DNA from: Micromonospora sp. U21
Lineage (GTDB): Bacteria > Actinomycetota > Actinomycetes > Mycobacteriales > Micromonosporaceae
NCBI RefSeq assembly: GCF_018070045.1
Contig: NZ_JAGPYK010000002.1
Location: forward strand, 124,001-188,000
Direction of reading: 5' to 3'
Length of the DNA stretch: 64,000 nt
In this document: one piece after another, positions 15,379-24,103 of the stretch
Numbering within the stretch: position 1 is the first letter of the stretch
Layout: each line of letters begins with the position of its first letter
Made by a program: the position numbers and the translations under genes
Notes under the pieces: model-generated
Seen by the model: only the letters and a program-made list of their open reading frames with translations
What the model was told of the DNA's origin: nothing
Databases searched by the model: none

Positions 15379-18300
15379 GTGGCCATCTCGGTGAACGTGC
15401 CGGTGCAGATCCGGCTGGACGCCCGGTCGCTGACCGAGCGGCCGGAGGCGGTGACCGAGGCGCTCGCCGCGGCCCTGGCCCGCGCCCTGGAACGCTCCCG
15501 CCGGGAGGTGGTCGCGCCGCGCGGCGGCTACCTGGAGGTACGACCCGGCGCTCCAAAGTTCCGCTGGACCGGCGCGGCCGGCGAGCGGGTGTCCCCGGAC
15601 GACCGGCGGGCCTTCGAGGCCCGGCTGCGCCGGCGCATCGACGAGGTGGTGACCGCGGCGCGGCTGGACCCGGGGTTGCCGGTCGGGGTGGCCGCGCCGC
15701 TGAGCCGGCCGCCGGCCGAGTTGTTCGACCCGCAGCGGATGCGCCACCTGCTGGCCGTCTACCGGGTGCCGTCCTACGACGACGGTGGCGACGCCGCCGA
15801 GGTTCCGGTGGACGGCGACGAGCCCCCGCCGGTGCGCTACGAGTGGCAGTTGCGCCCGGTCACCTACCTCGTCGGCCACTTCGCCGAGCTGGCCCGCGAG
15901 GCGGTCCGGCAGCACGGTGGCCTTCCCTCCGGCACCCCACAGGGCGTCATCGCCCGGGTCACCGACCCCGGGGGGCGGCAGGTGTGGCTGGTCATGGTGA
16001 CCACGACCCCGCTGTCGTACTTCACCTTCGACCGGTTCGGCGAGACGGTCTTCCGGGCCACCCCGCAGCCGCACTTCGAGATCGAGGCGCGGACGCCCAG
16101 CCCGCAACCGGGCACGGTCGACCGCCGACCGGTCGCCGACCGGGCCGCGCTGGTGGCCATGGTGGACGAGGAGATCGGCGCCGACATCCGGTCCCGGCTC
16201 CGCACCGCCCAGCCGCGCGGCGAGACCACCACCGCCGAGGAGTACCGGGCGCAGGTCGAGCGGGCCGTCGAGGTGGAGGTGAACCGGCGGGTCGACGGGA
16301 TCGTCGGCTCGCTGGGCGGCGCGACGCCGACCAGCCTGATCATCGTCCAGGTCGGCGGGACGTCGCTGCTGCTGGTCGGCACCGAGGCCACCGACGCGAC
16401 GCTGCACTGGACCGGGCGGGCCAACCTGCTCCCGATCAGCGTCGAGCAGCACCCGACAACGCCGGTCGACCCGAACGCGCCGCCCGGCGGTGGCGTCGGC
16501 GGCGGTACCGGCCCGGGCGGCGGCACCGGCTCCGGTGCCGGCGGTGGTACGGGAGCCGCCGGTGGCACGGGCACCGGGGCGGGCGACGGCACAGGGACCG
16601 GCGCGGGCGCCGGTGGCGGCACCGGCGACGGAGCCGGCGGTACGCCACGAGGGGGGTTCGTCTTCGACCCGAGCGCCCCGACCGCGCCGCCTGGCGCCAA
16701 CGCGAGCCGGTTCCCACTGGTCACCGGCGGGCGTGCGGAGATCCCGCCGTGCGGATCACTCAACGGCGAACCCGAACTCGACGCGCTCGGCACGGACGCC
16801 GACGACCTGCGCCGGCTGATGGACGACATCGCGTTCCGGCTGCAGATGAACCAGCCCTGCCGCTACCCGGCGACCTTCTGCCTCCAGGCCGCCGCGGTGC
16901 TGCGCGCCCGGGCCGCCGCGATCGGCGTACTGGTCGGCGCGGCGGAACGGGAGGCGTTCAGCCGCCCGGTCCCGGAGGGCACCGGCCGGCTCGGGCCGCT
17001 GGACTTCCGGCCGGTCGCCTCGCCCGCCATCCAGTTCCTGCGCCACCTCGCCGGGGTGGTGCCCCGGCTGGACAACCTCGCCGAGCGGATCATGGCCGTC
17101 TACCGGAAGCCGGAGCACTGGGCCCGGATCCGCAGCGACTGGTTCGAGCATCCGGCCGCCTGGAACCTGCACTTCCTGCACGAGTTCACGCCAGCGGTGA
17201 AGGACGCCGTCGGGACGATCTTCGTGATCGGCAACAAGGCCCTGCTGGTGCAGTTGCTGCTCACCTCGCGGCAGAGCATCCAGGCTCGGATCACCAACTT
17301 CAACCGGTACGCGCCGATCTTCGAGCGGCTGATCGTCTCCCAACTCACCGAGTACGTCGAGTTGCAGGGCCTCCGGGACCGGCTACGCCGGCACGAGGCG
17401 GCCCGAACGGTCGTGACCCACACCGGCACCGGTGGAGGGACGCTCGCCACCGCCAGCCTGGTAAACCCCTCCACCGCCTGGTATGGGGCGGCGCACTCGC
17501 TCTCCGGAACGTTCCTGGCCGCCGAGACCGCCTTCACCAGCCCCGGGGCGGCCGGCGAGATCGTCGAGCGGGACGGCGTGACCCGGATCCGGGACTCCCA
17601 CGGGGTGCTCTGGACCGTCGCCGACATCGAGCAGGCGATGGTCATCCAGCGCGGCGAGGCCGAGGGCATCGACCCGCTGGTCAAGCAGATCACCGACCTG
17701 CCCGACGTGCTGGCTCGCTTCGCCGGCGACCGGAACGCGATCCGCGCCGAGCTGTGGCGGGTGTTGCACGACATGCAGCGCAACAACGCCGAGATGCTCG
17801 GACGCGCCCGCGAGGACGCCGGGTTCGCGTTCCGCTCCAGCCGGATCAGCGAACACATCCCGTCGGCGACCATCCCCGGTGGCCGGTACGCCCTGCAGGG
17901 CATCCACCTCGTCACCCACCAGCAGCTCGGCGAGTTCTTCGGCGGCAACTCGTTCTATGCGCTCGGCGTCGACGACCTGTTCAGCAGCGAACTGGGCCGG
18001 CAGGCGCTGTCCGCGTTCGCGCTGACCGTCGGGATCATCGCCCTGTCGGTGCTCTGCCCACCGCTGGGCTTCGCCGTCGGGGTGGCCGTCGCCGTCGGTG
18101 ACGTGGTCCACGCCCACCGGCGGGAACGGCTCTACGGGGCGCTGATCGACCCGGAGCTGGTGCTCACCCGCGCCGAGGTGGAGGTGGAGCTCTTCGCCGC
18201 GTACCTCGGGCTGGCGCTGTCGCTGGTACCGGAGGTCGGCACCATCGGCGGCGCGGCCGTGCGCGGCGGCCGGGTCGCCCTGCGGTACGGGCTGCGCGCC

Positions 18301-18588
18301 GGCCTACGGTCCGGTGGCCGGTACGTGGCACGCCGGCTCGCCCGGCAGGTCATCGAGGCGGCCTCCCGTGACCTGCTCCAGGCGTTCATCACCGAGATCC
18401 TGCTCAACGAGGTGCTCGAACGCGTCGTCCAGAAGCTGATGGAACCGTTGCTGGCGTACGTGGAGCGGGAGGCGATGCTGCGCAGCTCGGTCGGCGGCCC
18501 GGAGGGCGCCGGGTTCATCCTCATGGTGCTCGACTCGCAACCCGGTGGCGCCGCCGCCGGGCCCCACGTCCCGGTGGTGCGGCCGTGA
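15379..18588 (+). CDS. 1069-residue cluster A protein in tape-measure position; candidate payload
   Basis: Read from GTG 15379. Order of parts: an N-terminal globular region (about 1-360, with VNVPVQIRLDARSLTERPEA at the start); a Gly/Thr-rich linker of about 60 residues (about 368-430, repeating GGGTG/GTGTGAG-like units); a helical central region with LLVQLLLTSRQSIQARITNF; then a hydrophobic stretch at about 870-905 (ALSAFALTVGIIALSVLCPP) and a C-terminal helical region. No family is recognised. Position between tube and baseplate fits a tape measure, but the flexible linker and the membrane-like segment also suit a delivered effector. It overlaps the nuclease-like gene by 4 nt, so both are made together. 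Confidence 0.7.
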   Translation: MAISVNVPVQIRLDARSLTERPEAVTEALAAALARALERSRREVVAPRGGYLEVRPGAPKFRWTGAAGERVSPDDRRAFEARLRRRIDEVVTAARLDPGLPVGVAAPLSRPPAELFDPQRMRHLLAVYRVPSYDDGGDAAEVPVDGDEPPPVRYEWQLRPVTYLVGHFAELAREAVRQHGGLPSGTPQGVIARVTDPGGRQVWLVMVTTTPLSYFTFDRFGETVFRATPQPHFEIEARTPSPQPGTVDRRPVADRAALVAMVDEEIGADIRSRLRTAQPRGETTTAEEYRAQVERAVEVEVNRRVDGIVGSLGGATPTSLIIVQVGGTSLLLVGTEATDATLHWTGRANLLPISVEQHPTTPVDPNAPPGGGVGGGTGPGGGTGSGAGGGTGAAGGTGTGAGDGTGTGAGAGGGTGDGAGGTPRGGFVFDPSAPTAPPGANASRFPLVTGGRAEIPPCGSLNGEPELDALGTDADDLRRLMDDIAFRLQMNQPCRYPATFCLQAAAVLRARAAAIGVLVGAAEREAFSRPVPEGTGRLGPLDFRPVASPAIQFLRHLAGVVPRLDNLAERIMAVYRKPEHWARIRSDWFEHPAAWNLHFLHEFTPAVKDAVGTIFVIGNKALLVQLLLTSRQSIQARITNFNRYAPIFERLIVSQLTEYVELQGLRDRLRRHEAARTVVTHTGTGGGTLATASLVNPSTAWYGAAHSLSGTFLAAETAFTSPGAAGEIVERDGVTRIRDSHGVLWTVADIEQAMVIQRGEAEGIDPLVKQITDLPDVLARFAGDRNAIRAELWRVLHDMQRNNAEMLGRAREDAGFAFRSSRISEHIPSATIPGGRYALQGIHLVTHQQLGEFFGGNSFYALGVDDLFSSELGRQALSAFALTVGIIALSVLCPPLGFAVGVAVAVGDVVHAHRRERLYGALIDPELVLTRAEVEVELFAAYLGLALSLVPEVGTIGGAAVRGGRVALRYGLRAGLRSGGRYVARRLARQVIEAASRDLLQAFITEILLNEVLERVVQKLMEPLLAYVEREAMLRSSVGGPEGAGFILMVLDSQPGGAAAGPHVPVVRP

Positions 18589-20063
18589 CTCCGCCCCGCC
18601 GGTTCCGCGCCGGCCGCTTCCTCGACGCCGCCGCGGTGCACGCCGCCGCCGACGCCAACCCGCGGCTGCGCCGCTTCCTGCGCACCGTCGCCGGGCACGG
18701 CGACGCCGGCGAGGTACGCGCCCGACGGCTGCTGGAGCACATCATCCGACGCGTCGTCGACGACGTGGGTGACCTGCATCTGGGCAACGCGGTGTCCCGG
18801 CTGGAGCGCATCGCCGTGCTGCGGGAGCGGATCGCCGGCATCCTCGACCACGTGCTCGAGGGCGGGACTCTACCCGAAGGCGTGCGGGTGGAAGCGCTCG
18901 GCGAATCCTTCGACCAGCTCCGCACCGAGATGCGCGAGCTGAGCCGACCCCGCGATGGCATCGTCGGCGACGCGCCGCTGCGGCTGGCCGAGGACGCGGC
19001 CGCGTACGCCGACTCGATGCTGCGGGAGTTCGAGGCCGGCGGCGGGGCAGTCGGCCTGCACTCCGAGCCGGCCGCGGCGGTCAACGACGCGTTCCGGGCC
19101 ATGCCCGCCAACCGGCAGGCAGCCGTACGCCGCGCCGCCGCACTGGAGCCGCAGGCATTGTGGCGGGCGGTGGCCAGCGAGACCGAGGGCGGCAAGCGCG
19201 CCGCCGTCGCCGACCTCGAGACCCGGCTCGGCGGCCGGCTCACCCCCGCCGAGCTGGGCCGGCTACGCACCGCCCTGGACGACCTCGGTCGGGCCCGCAA
19301 CCGTGGCCTGCAGGTCAGTCAGACCCGGCTCACCGCGGCACTCGCGCGCATCGCCGACCCGGAGCTGCGCGCCGTGGTGGCCGGCGGCGACGTCTGGCTC
19401 ACCCAGCAGCTCGCCCTGCACAACCCGGAGGCGCTGGCCACCCTGTGGCAGCGCTTCCGGGACCGGGGTGGACGCTCCGACGACGGTCCCGGGTTCCGCG
19501 CCTACCTGCGCCACGACATGGTCACCTACGGCCGGGGCGTGCTCGGCGAGTACACCGCCGCGTTCTCGCTGAGCAGCATCGAGCTGTTCCTCAAGGGGCC
19601 GGACGCCAACGTCAAGGCCGCCGGCACGGACCTCGTCGGCATCGGTCACGACGGCTGGGTGTGGCTGGTCGACGACAAGTCGCACCGCGCGACCAGCGTC
19701 GGCGGAGTCAGCGCCCTCACCGAGAACCTGGTCACCAACCTGCGCCGCGACGCCGGAGACTTCCGCGACGGCATCGCCCGGCTGCAACGCGACGACCCCG
19801 GCTTCACCCCCGACCCGCGGATCCTGGACGCGATATCCCGGATGGAGGACGCGGCCGCCGAGATCGACCGGATCAACCGGCGCGGCTCCGCGGCCACCCG
19901 GCCGGCGCGGATCAGCCGGGCGCTCGAGGAACGCCGGCTGCGGCTGCGGGTGACCAGCGCCGTCGGCGAGGTCCGCGAGATCACCCGGGCGCTGCGCGAC
20001 CTGGGACTGGCTGTCGAACCCACCGGCGCACCGGTGCCACTGCCACCCACCGGAGGTCGCTGA
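18585..20063 (+). CDS. Putative PD-(D/E)xK nuclease effector
   Basis: A 492-residue protein. The N-terminal two thirds is helical with repeated basic and acidic faces. The segment at about 315-370 reads RGVLGEYTAAFSLSSIELFL, then GTDLVGIGHDGWVWLVDDKS. The residues Glu322, Asp349, Asp363 and Lys365 (D-D-K) match the spacing of PD-(D/E)xK nucleases: Glu, about 27 residues, Asp, 14 residues, then D-x-K on the next strand. This is a motif reading, not a profile match. It overlaps the upstream 1069-residue gene (GTGA) and is followed by a baseplate-type gene, so a delivered DNA-cutting toxin is plausible. No separate immunity gene is apparent. Confidence 0.6.
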   Translation: MTPPRRFRAGRFLDAAAVHAAADANPRLRRFLRTVAGHGDAGEVRARRLLEHIIRRVVDDVGDLHLGNAVSRLERIAVLRERIAGILDHVLEGGTLPEGVRVEALGESFDQLRTEMRELSRPRDGIVGDAPLRLAEDAAAYADSMLREFEAGGGAVGLHSEPAAAVNDAFRAMPANRQAAVRRAAALEPQALWRAVASETEGGKRAAVADLETRLGGRLTPAELGRLRTALDDLGRARNRGLQVSQTRLTAALARIADPELRAVVAGGDVWLTQQLALHNPEALATLWQRFRDRGGRSDDGPGFRAYLRHDMVTYGRGVLGEYTAAFSLSSIELFLKGPDANVKAAGTDLVGIGHDGWVWLVDDKSHRATSVGGVSALTENLVTNLRRDAGDFRDGIARLQRDDPGFTPDPRILDAISRMEDAAAEIDRINRRGSAATRPARISRALEERRLRLRVTSAVGEVREITRALRDLGLAVEPTGAPVPLPPTGGR

Positions 20064-20065
20064 GC

Positions 20066-20566
20066 ATGGCGTTCACCAGCAGTTTCATGCGGTACGACAC
20101 GGTGCCGTCGGCGATCATCAGCGACGGGGTGCTGCCGATCCCGCTCTGGGCGGTCACCGCCATCTCCCTCGCCCAGACCTACCACCTGCCACCGATCGGC
20201 TCCACCGCGCACAAGGCCATCGTGGCCACCCACGACGACACCATCACCCTGACCGGGGTGCTGGTCGGCGCGGAACGCTACGCCTGGAAGTTCGCCCTGG
20301 AGACGATGGCCGAGGCGAGCAAACGCGGTACCGCCCTGGCCGCGTACTCCGGCGGGAAGTTCGGCGGGCTGATCCTGGTCACCTCGATGACCATCCGCAC
20401 CGACATGCAGGTGCAGTCGCTGACCTTCAGCGCCTCGGCCGCCCGCCGCGACGTGCTGGACACCACCATCACCCTCGTCCACGTGCCCCGTCCCAGCCTG
20501 CTCGGCAAGCTGCTCGACGTGGCCAGCATCGGAGTCGGCGCGCTCGCCGACGGGTTGGGAAACTGA
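20066..20566 (+). CDS. gpU-like tail/baseplate protein
   Basis: A 166-residue protein, ATG 20066 with GGAGG upstream. The core DTITLTGVLVGAERYAWKFA, then LETMAEASKRGTALAAYSGG and LTFSASAARRDVLDTTITLV recalls the P2 gpU/tail-initiator type fold: 'itLtG' strand, helix of 'ma..G', then a Gly strand. In phages such proteins join tube, tape measure and baseplate. The last bases overlap the next start (ATG at 20566), which shows tight coupling. Confidence 0.55.
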   Translation: MAFTSSFMRYDTVPSAIISDGVLPIPLWAVTAISLAQTYHLPPIGSTAHKAIVATHDDTITLTGVLVGAERYAWKFALETMAEASKRGTALAAYSGGKFGGLILVTSMTIRTDMQVQSLTFSASAARRDVLDTTITLVHVPRPSLLGKLLDVASIGVGALADGLGN

Positions 20567-21219
20567 TGCCGCCGTTCCCGATCGACCGCTACCTGCTGCC
20601 GGAGACGCCGATCGAGGTGCCGGCCGGGTTCACCGAGGTCCGGCAGAGCCTCACCGCCGGCCTGCCGCACCGCGTCGAGCTGGGCGCCGGCGTGCACGGC
20701 GTGCTGATCCTGCCCACCGGGCTGGCCCGGCAGTGGCTGGACACCGACCCGCTCGCCGTGGTCAGCAGCTCCGCCGACGACCTGGCGCCCCGGCCGGCAC
20801 CACCGGCCACCCCCCGACCACCGGCGCTGGTCGGCCGGGTGCCGCTACGGCTGGTCGTCCGCCAGGGCACCCAGATCCTCGGCTCGGTGCCGCTCGCCGC
20901 CGGGCTGCGCCGGGTGTGCCCCGACGCCGGCCCGCCCGCCGCCGACGCCGCCGCGCCCGCCCCGGTCGCCGTCGAACTGCTGGTGCTGAGCTGGCTGCTG
21001 CACGCCGGGACGGTACGCGGCTCCGGCGACTACGGCTCGTCTGTGACGCTGGCCTGGCGGCCGGCGGACCGCGCCGTGGACCGGTTCGGTCCGCCGCCGA
21101 TCAACGAGTTCGTCTGGCGTCGACGCCCGCCCGCCCAGCGGGTCGAATCCGAGCTGGGCCCCGGCAAGCTGCGCTACCGCTATCTGCTCGACAAGAAGCT
21201 GCGGAGGGTGTTGCGATGA
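20566..21219 (+). CDS. Uncharacterised baseplate-region protein
   Basis: A 217-residue protein with Ala/Pro-rich segments (SADDLAPRPAPPATPRPPA) between two beta-rich parts. The C-terminus, RVESELGPGKLRYRYLLDKK, looks like an exposed beta hairpin with a basic end. No family is recognised. It is fused into the operon by overlap at both ends: the tube-proximal gene upstream and the hub/spike gene downstream (21216). Position suggests a hub or connector protein, comparable to the small proteins between gpU and gpD in P2-like tails. Confidence 0.55.
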   Translation: MPPFPIDRYLLPETPIEVPAGFTEVRQSLTAGLPHRVELGAGVHGVLILPTGLARQWLDTDPLAVVSSSADDLAPRPAPPATPRPPALVGRVPLRLVVRQGTQILGSVPLAAGLRRVCPDAGPPAADAAAPAPVAVELLVLSWLLHAGTVRGSGDYGSSVTLAWRPADRAVDRFGPPPINEFVWRRRPPAQRVESELGPGKLRYRYLLDKKLRRVLR

Positions 21220-23243
21220 CGCTCACGCCGTTCCAGACCGGCCAGGTACGCCAGGGCGCGGTCGGCAACGACGCCGGCTGGACCCTGACCTTCCACCGCG
21301 AGACCCCGACCGGGCTCAGCCAGGACTCGGCCCTCACCCTGTCCAGCGCCGACTACTACGCGGCCATCGACGCCGCGCTGCCCGACGGGCTGGGCCCCGG
21401 CGCATACACGATCACCGTGCAGGGGCTGATCGACGAGCACTTCGCCGCGCTGCGCACCGCCGAGGGACAACCGCCGCTCGTGGCGAAGCTGCACCTGTAC
21501 TGGCGGGACGCCAACACCTCCGTCGGCGCGTTCTTCACCAACCTGGTCGGCGTCAACGCCGGCCCCTCACCGGCCGAGCTGACCCAGGCGCTGGTCGCCG
21601 TGCTGCGGGTGACCAAGGTGCGCCGGCTCACCGGCGAGCGGACGTACGACACCGAGCTGACCCTCGTCGAGCAGGCGTACGCCCGGCTCGGCCAGCGGGT
21701 CGCCGAGCGGTTCGAGGCGGCCACCTTCACCGCCGCGATCCGAGCCATCGCCGAACGGACCAGAGTGGACATCGCCGGCTGGGGCGCCAACCCGGACGGC
21801 ACGATGACCCGGGGCGCCACCGAGGCGGCCGGTGACGAGCGGGTCGCCTTCGGCGCCGGGCTGCTCTACCGCGCCGCGCTGGACCGGATCGGTGGCGCGT
21901 TGCAGCAGTCGCTGAACGCGTACGGGCGGGGGATGCTGCTGATCCGCGACGGCACCGTGCACGTCGGCAAGCGGCCGATCCCGTACCCGGAGGGGGAGCC
22001 GAAGCCGCTCACCCTCGCCACCGGCCTGCTCGAGTGCACCGAGAACGGCAGCCAGGACACCGACCCCTACGCGGACACCGAAACGGGCGGCACCGCGCCG
22101 CCGCGCCGACGGGCGTGGACGCTCACCCTCAAGGGCCGCCCCGATCTCAAGCCCGGCGACCTGGTCCGCTTCGACCCGCCGGCGGTGGACGAGGCGACCA
22201 CGCTGGGCAGCGTCGGCGCGGCGCTGCTCGGCTCGTTCGCCGCCCCGTTCGCCCCGTCCACCGGCGAGTTGGGTCCCGGGGCGAAGCTGCTCTACCTCAG
22301 CGCCGCCCGGCACACCCTGTCGCGGACGGCCGGGTTCGTGACGGTGGTGCAGGGGGTGGAGGTGGCGTCGGCCAGCCAGGCCTGGGACAGCTGGAGCGAC
22401 GCCTCCGGCGTGGGCACCGCCGAGCCGGCCGGTCCGGCCTCCTCGCCCGGGGTGGCCGCCGCCGAGGCGGTGCGCCGCGCGGCCCGGGCGGCCCGCGGCG
22501 AGACGCGCGGGTTGGAGATCGGCGAGGTGCGGGCGGCGGCCACCAACGCCAGCGGCGCGGTCGAGCCGCCGGCGCAGACCGAGACGGTCTGGGAGGGGCT
22601 CGCCCGCCCGGACGGCCGACCGAACGGCGCCCGGCGGCTGCCGGTACGCAGGGAGCAGCCGGCACCGTTGCCCGGGGTGACGTACCTGACCCCGTTCGCC
22701 TGGGGTGGCTGCGGACTCATCCTGCCCCGCTACCCGGGCACCCGCGTGGCGCTGGCCTACCGCAACGGCGCCCCCGACGACCCGGTGGAGGTGGGCGCGC
22801 TCTGGCCCACCGGGCACGCCCCGGTCTCCCAGCCGGGGGACTGGTGGCTGTCACTGCCGGTCGGGGTCGACACCAACCGCCGCTCGTCCATCGGCGACAC
22901 GCTGGTGCCCGCCGACCACGACGGCAAGGTGGCGCACGACCTCACCGACGGCGACGGCAACCGGGTCATCGAGCTGGGTGAGTTGACCGTGCGGGTGGGC
23001 CGGGCCCAGCTGCGCGGCCGGGGCCAGCGCCCGGAACGCGCCGACGAGGCCGACAGCATCACCATCGAGCACGCCGCCGGCGGCTCGTCGATCGTGATGA
23101 AACAGGACGGCTCGATCACCATCACCGCCACCCAGATCGACCTGGATGCCGGCAACGGCGCGGTGAACATCAGCGGCGGCTCGGTCAGCATCGCCGCCGA
23201 CGACGTCGACGTCCAGGTCAGCAACACGATGAACGTCCACTGA
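21216..23243 (+). CDS. Baseplate hub/spike protein (VgrG-like gpD-gpV fusion)
   Basis: A 675-residue protein. The N-terminal half (about 1-370) has alternating strands as in the gpD/gp27 hub, including LTFHRETPTGLSQDSALTLS. Residues about 480-560 carry the OB-fold region WGGCGLILPRYPGTRVALAY followed by RNGAPDDPVEVGALWPTGHA, typical of gpV/gp5 and VgrG. The C-terminus reads DSITIEHAAGGSSIVMKQDG then TITATQIDLDAGNGAVNISG, the short repeated strands of a triple-stranded spike helix. It caps the tube tip and carries the PAAR protein encoded next. Its arrangement differs from the shorter VgrG of cluster B. Confidence 0.85.
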   Translation: MTLTPFQTGQVRQGAVGNDAGWTLTFHRETPTGLSQDSALTLSSADYYAAIDAALPDGLGPGAYTITVQGLIDEHFAALRTAEGQPPLVAKLHLYWRDANTSVGAFFTNLVGVNAGPSPAELTQALVAVLRVTKVRRLTGERTYDTELTLVEQAYARLGQRVAERFEAATFTAAIRAIAERTRVDIAGWGANPDGTMTRGATEAAGDERVAFGAGLLYRAALDRIGGALQQSLNAYGRGMLLIRDGTVHVGKRPIPYPEGEPKPLTLATGLLECTENGSQDTDPYADTETGGTAPPRRRAWTLTLKGRPDLKPGDLVRFDPPAVDEATTLGSVGAALLGSFAAPFAPSTGELGPGAKLLYLSAARHTLSRTAGFVTVVQGVEVASASQAWDSWSDASGVGTAEPAGPASSPGVAAAEAVRRAARAARGETRGLEIGEVRAAATNASGAVEPPAQTETVWEGLARPDGRPNGARRLPVRREQPAPLPGVTYLTPFAWGGCGLILPRYPGTRVALAYRNGAPDDPVEVGALWPTGHAPVSQPGDWWLSLPVGVDTNRRSSIGDTLVPADHDGKVAHDLTDGDGNRVIELGELTVRVGRAQLRGRGQRPERADEADSITIEHAAGGSSIVMKQDGSITITATQIDLDAGNGAVNISGGSVSIAADDVDVQVSNTMNVH

Positions 23244-23253
23244 GGAGGTCGAG

Positions 23254-23577
23254 ATGCCCTTCGTGCTCACCACGTCGAGCGACGTGCACTGCCCCAGCCA
23301 GGGAAAAGTCTCCCCGGCCGGGCAGGGCAAGCTGACCGTCGACCACGTCCCGGTGGTCCGGCTGGACGGCATCAGCGGCAAGTCGGTGGCCGGGTGCACC
23401 ATCGCCACCAGCAACTCCACCAAGCAGTGCAGCACGGTGACCTCGGCCTCCGGCGCCGCCGGCAGGCTCATGGTCGGCAGCGTCGCCGTGGCGCTGGACT
23501 CGCTCACCGGCGCCACCGACGGCTCCACCCCGGGCCTGGCTGCCAGCGCGGGGCAGAGCAAGCTGCGGGCGGTCTGA
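23254..23577 (+). CDS. PAAR-like spike-tip protein (cluster A)
   Basis: A 107-residue protein directly after the spike. It shows the PAAR-like pattern of small eCIS tip proteins: VLTTSSDVHCPSQGKVSP, a central VAGCTIATSNSTKQCSTVTS with two further Cys, and a Gly-rich strand end. Cys and His would bind metal at the sharpened tip. GGAGG lies upstream. Confidence 0.75.
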   Translation: MPFVLTTSSDVHCPSQGKVSPAGQGKLTVDHVPVVRLDGISGKSVAGCTIATSNSTKQCSTVTSASGAAGRLMVGSVAVALDSLTGATDGSTPGLAASAGQSKLRAV

Positions 23578-23578
23578 G

Positions 23579-24103
23579 ATGGACCGGACCGAGCGGGAAC
23601 GGCAGGCCGCCCAGCGCCGGTACCTCGGCTGGGGCCTCGCCTTCGAACCCACCATGCCCGGGCTGGACCTGGCCCGCGACGTCGTCTTCGACGACGGCCC
23701 GAACGGCCGGGTGCTGGCCCTCGTCGCCGGCACCGAGAACGTGGCGCAGAGCCTCGCGGTGGCGCTGACGACACTGCGCGGCTCGAACGTCTTCGACGCC
23801 ACCTTCGGTTTCGACGGGCTCAACGCCCTGGCCGAACCGGTCGAACCGACCCTGATCCGCGAGCAGGTGCGGATCGGCATCATCACGCTGCTCGACCGTG
23901 ACCCCCGGGTCCGCCGGATCGTCGACGTCAACCTCGACGACGGCCGGCTGGGTGTCGGTGGCACCGGCGATGGCCAAGGCGGCGCCGACGACGCCACCCG
24001 GGCAGCGCTGCGCGCCTCACGCACCCTGCAGGTCCAGGTCCAGTTCGAAACCATCACCGACGACCGGCTCTCGGTGCACCTCGGGGAGCTGCCCAATGTC
24101 TGA
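23579..24103 (+). CDS. gp25-like baseplate wedge protein (cluster A)
   Basis: A 174-residue protein, one base after the PAAR stop. The pattern GLNALAEPVEPTLIREQVRI, then GIITLLDRDPRVRRIVDVNL and a final VQVQFETI strand fits the GPW/gp25 family (PF04965), which forms the inner baseplate ring that nucleates sheath assembly. It overlaps the J-protein gene by 8 nt. Confidence 0.85.
   Translation: MDRTERERQAAQRRYLGWGLAFEPTMPGLDLARDVVFDDGPNGRVLALVAGTENVAQSLAVALTTLRGSNVFDATFGFDGLNALAEPVEPTLIREQVRIGIITLLDRDPRVRRIVDVNLDDGRLGVGGTGDGQGGADDATRAALRASRTLQVQVQFETITDDRLSVHLGELPNV

Noticed and set aside
13264..16452. Open frame of 1062 codons on the minus strand
   Set aside because: Antisense to sheath, tube and the 1069-residue gene, with no domain and no ribosome site.
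16480..16650. Gly-rich repeats as a CRISPR or regulatory repeat array
   Set aside because: The units are irregular GGC-rich codons within one open reading frame and lack uniform spacers.
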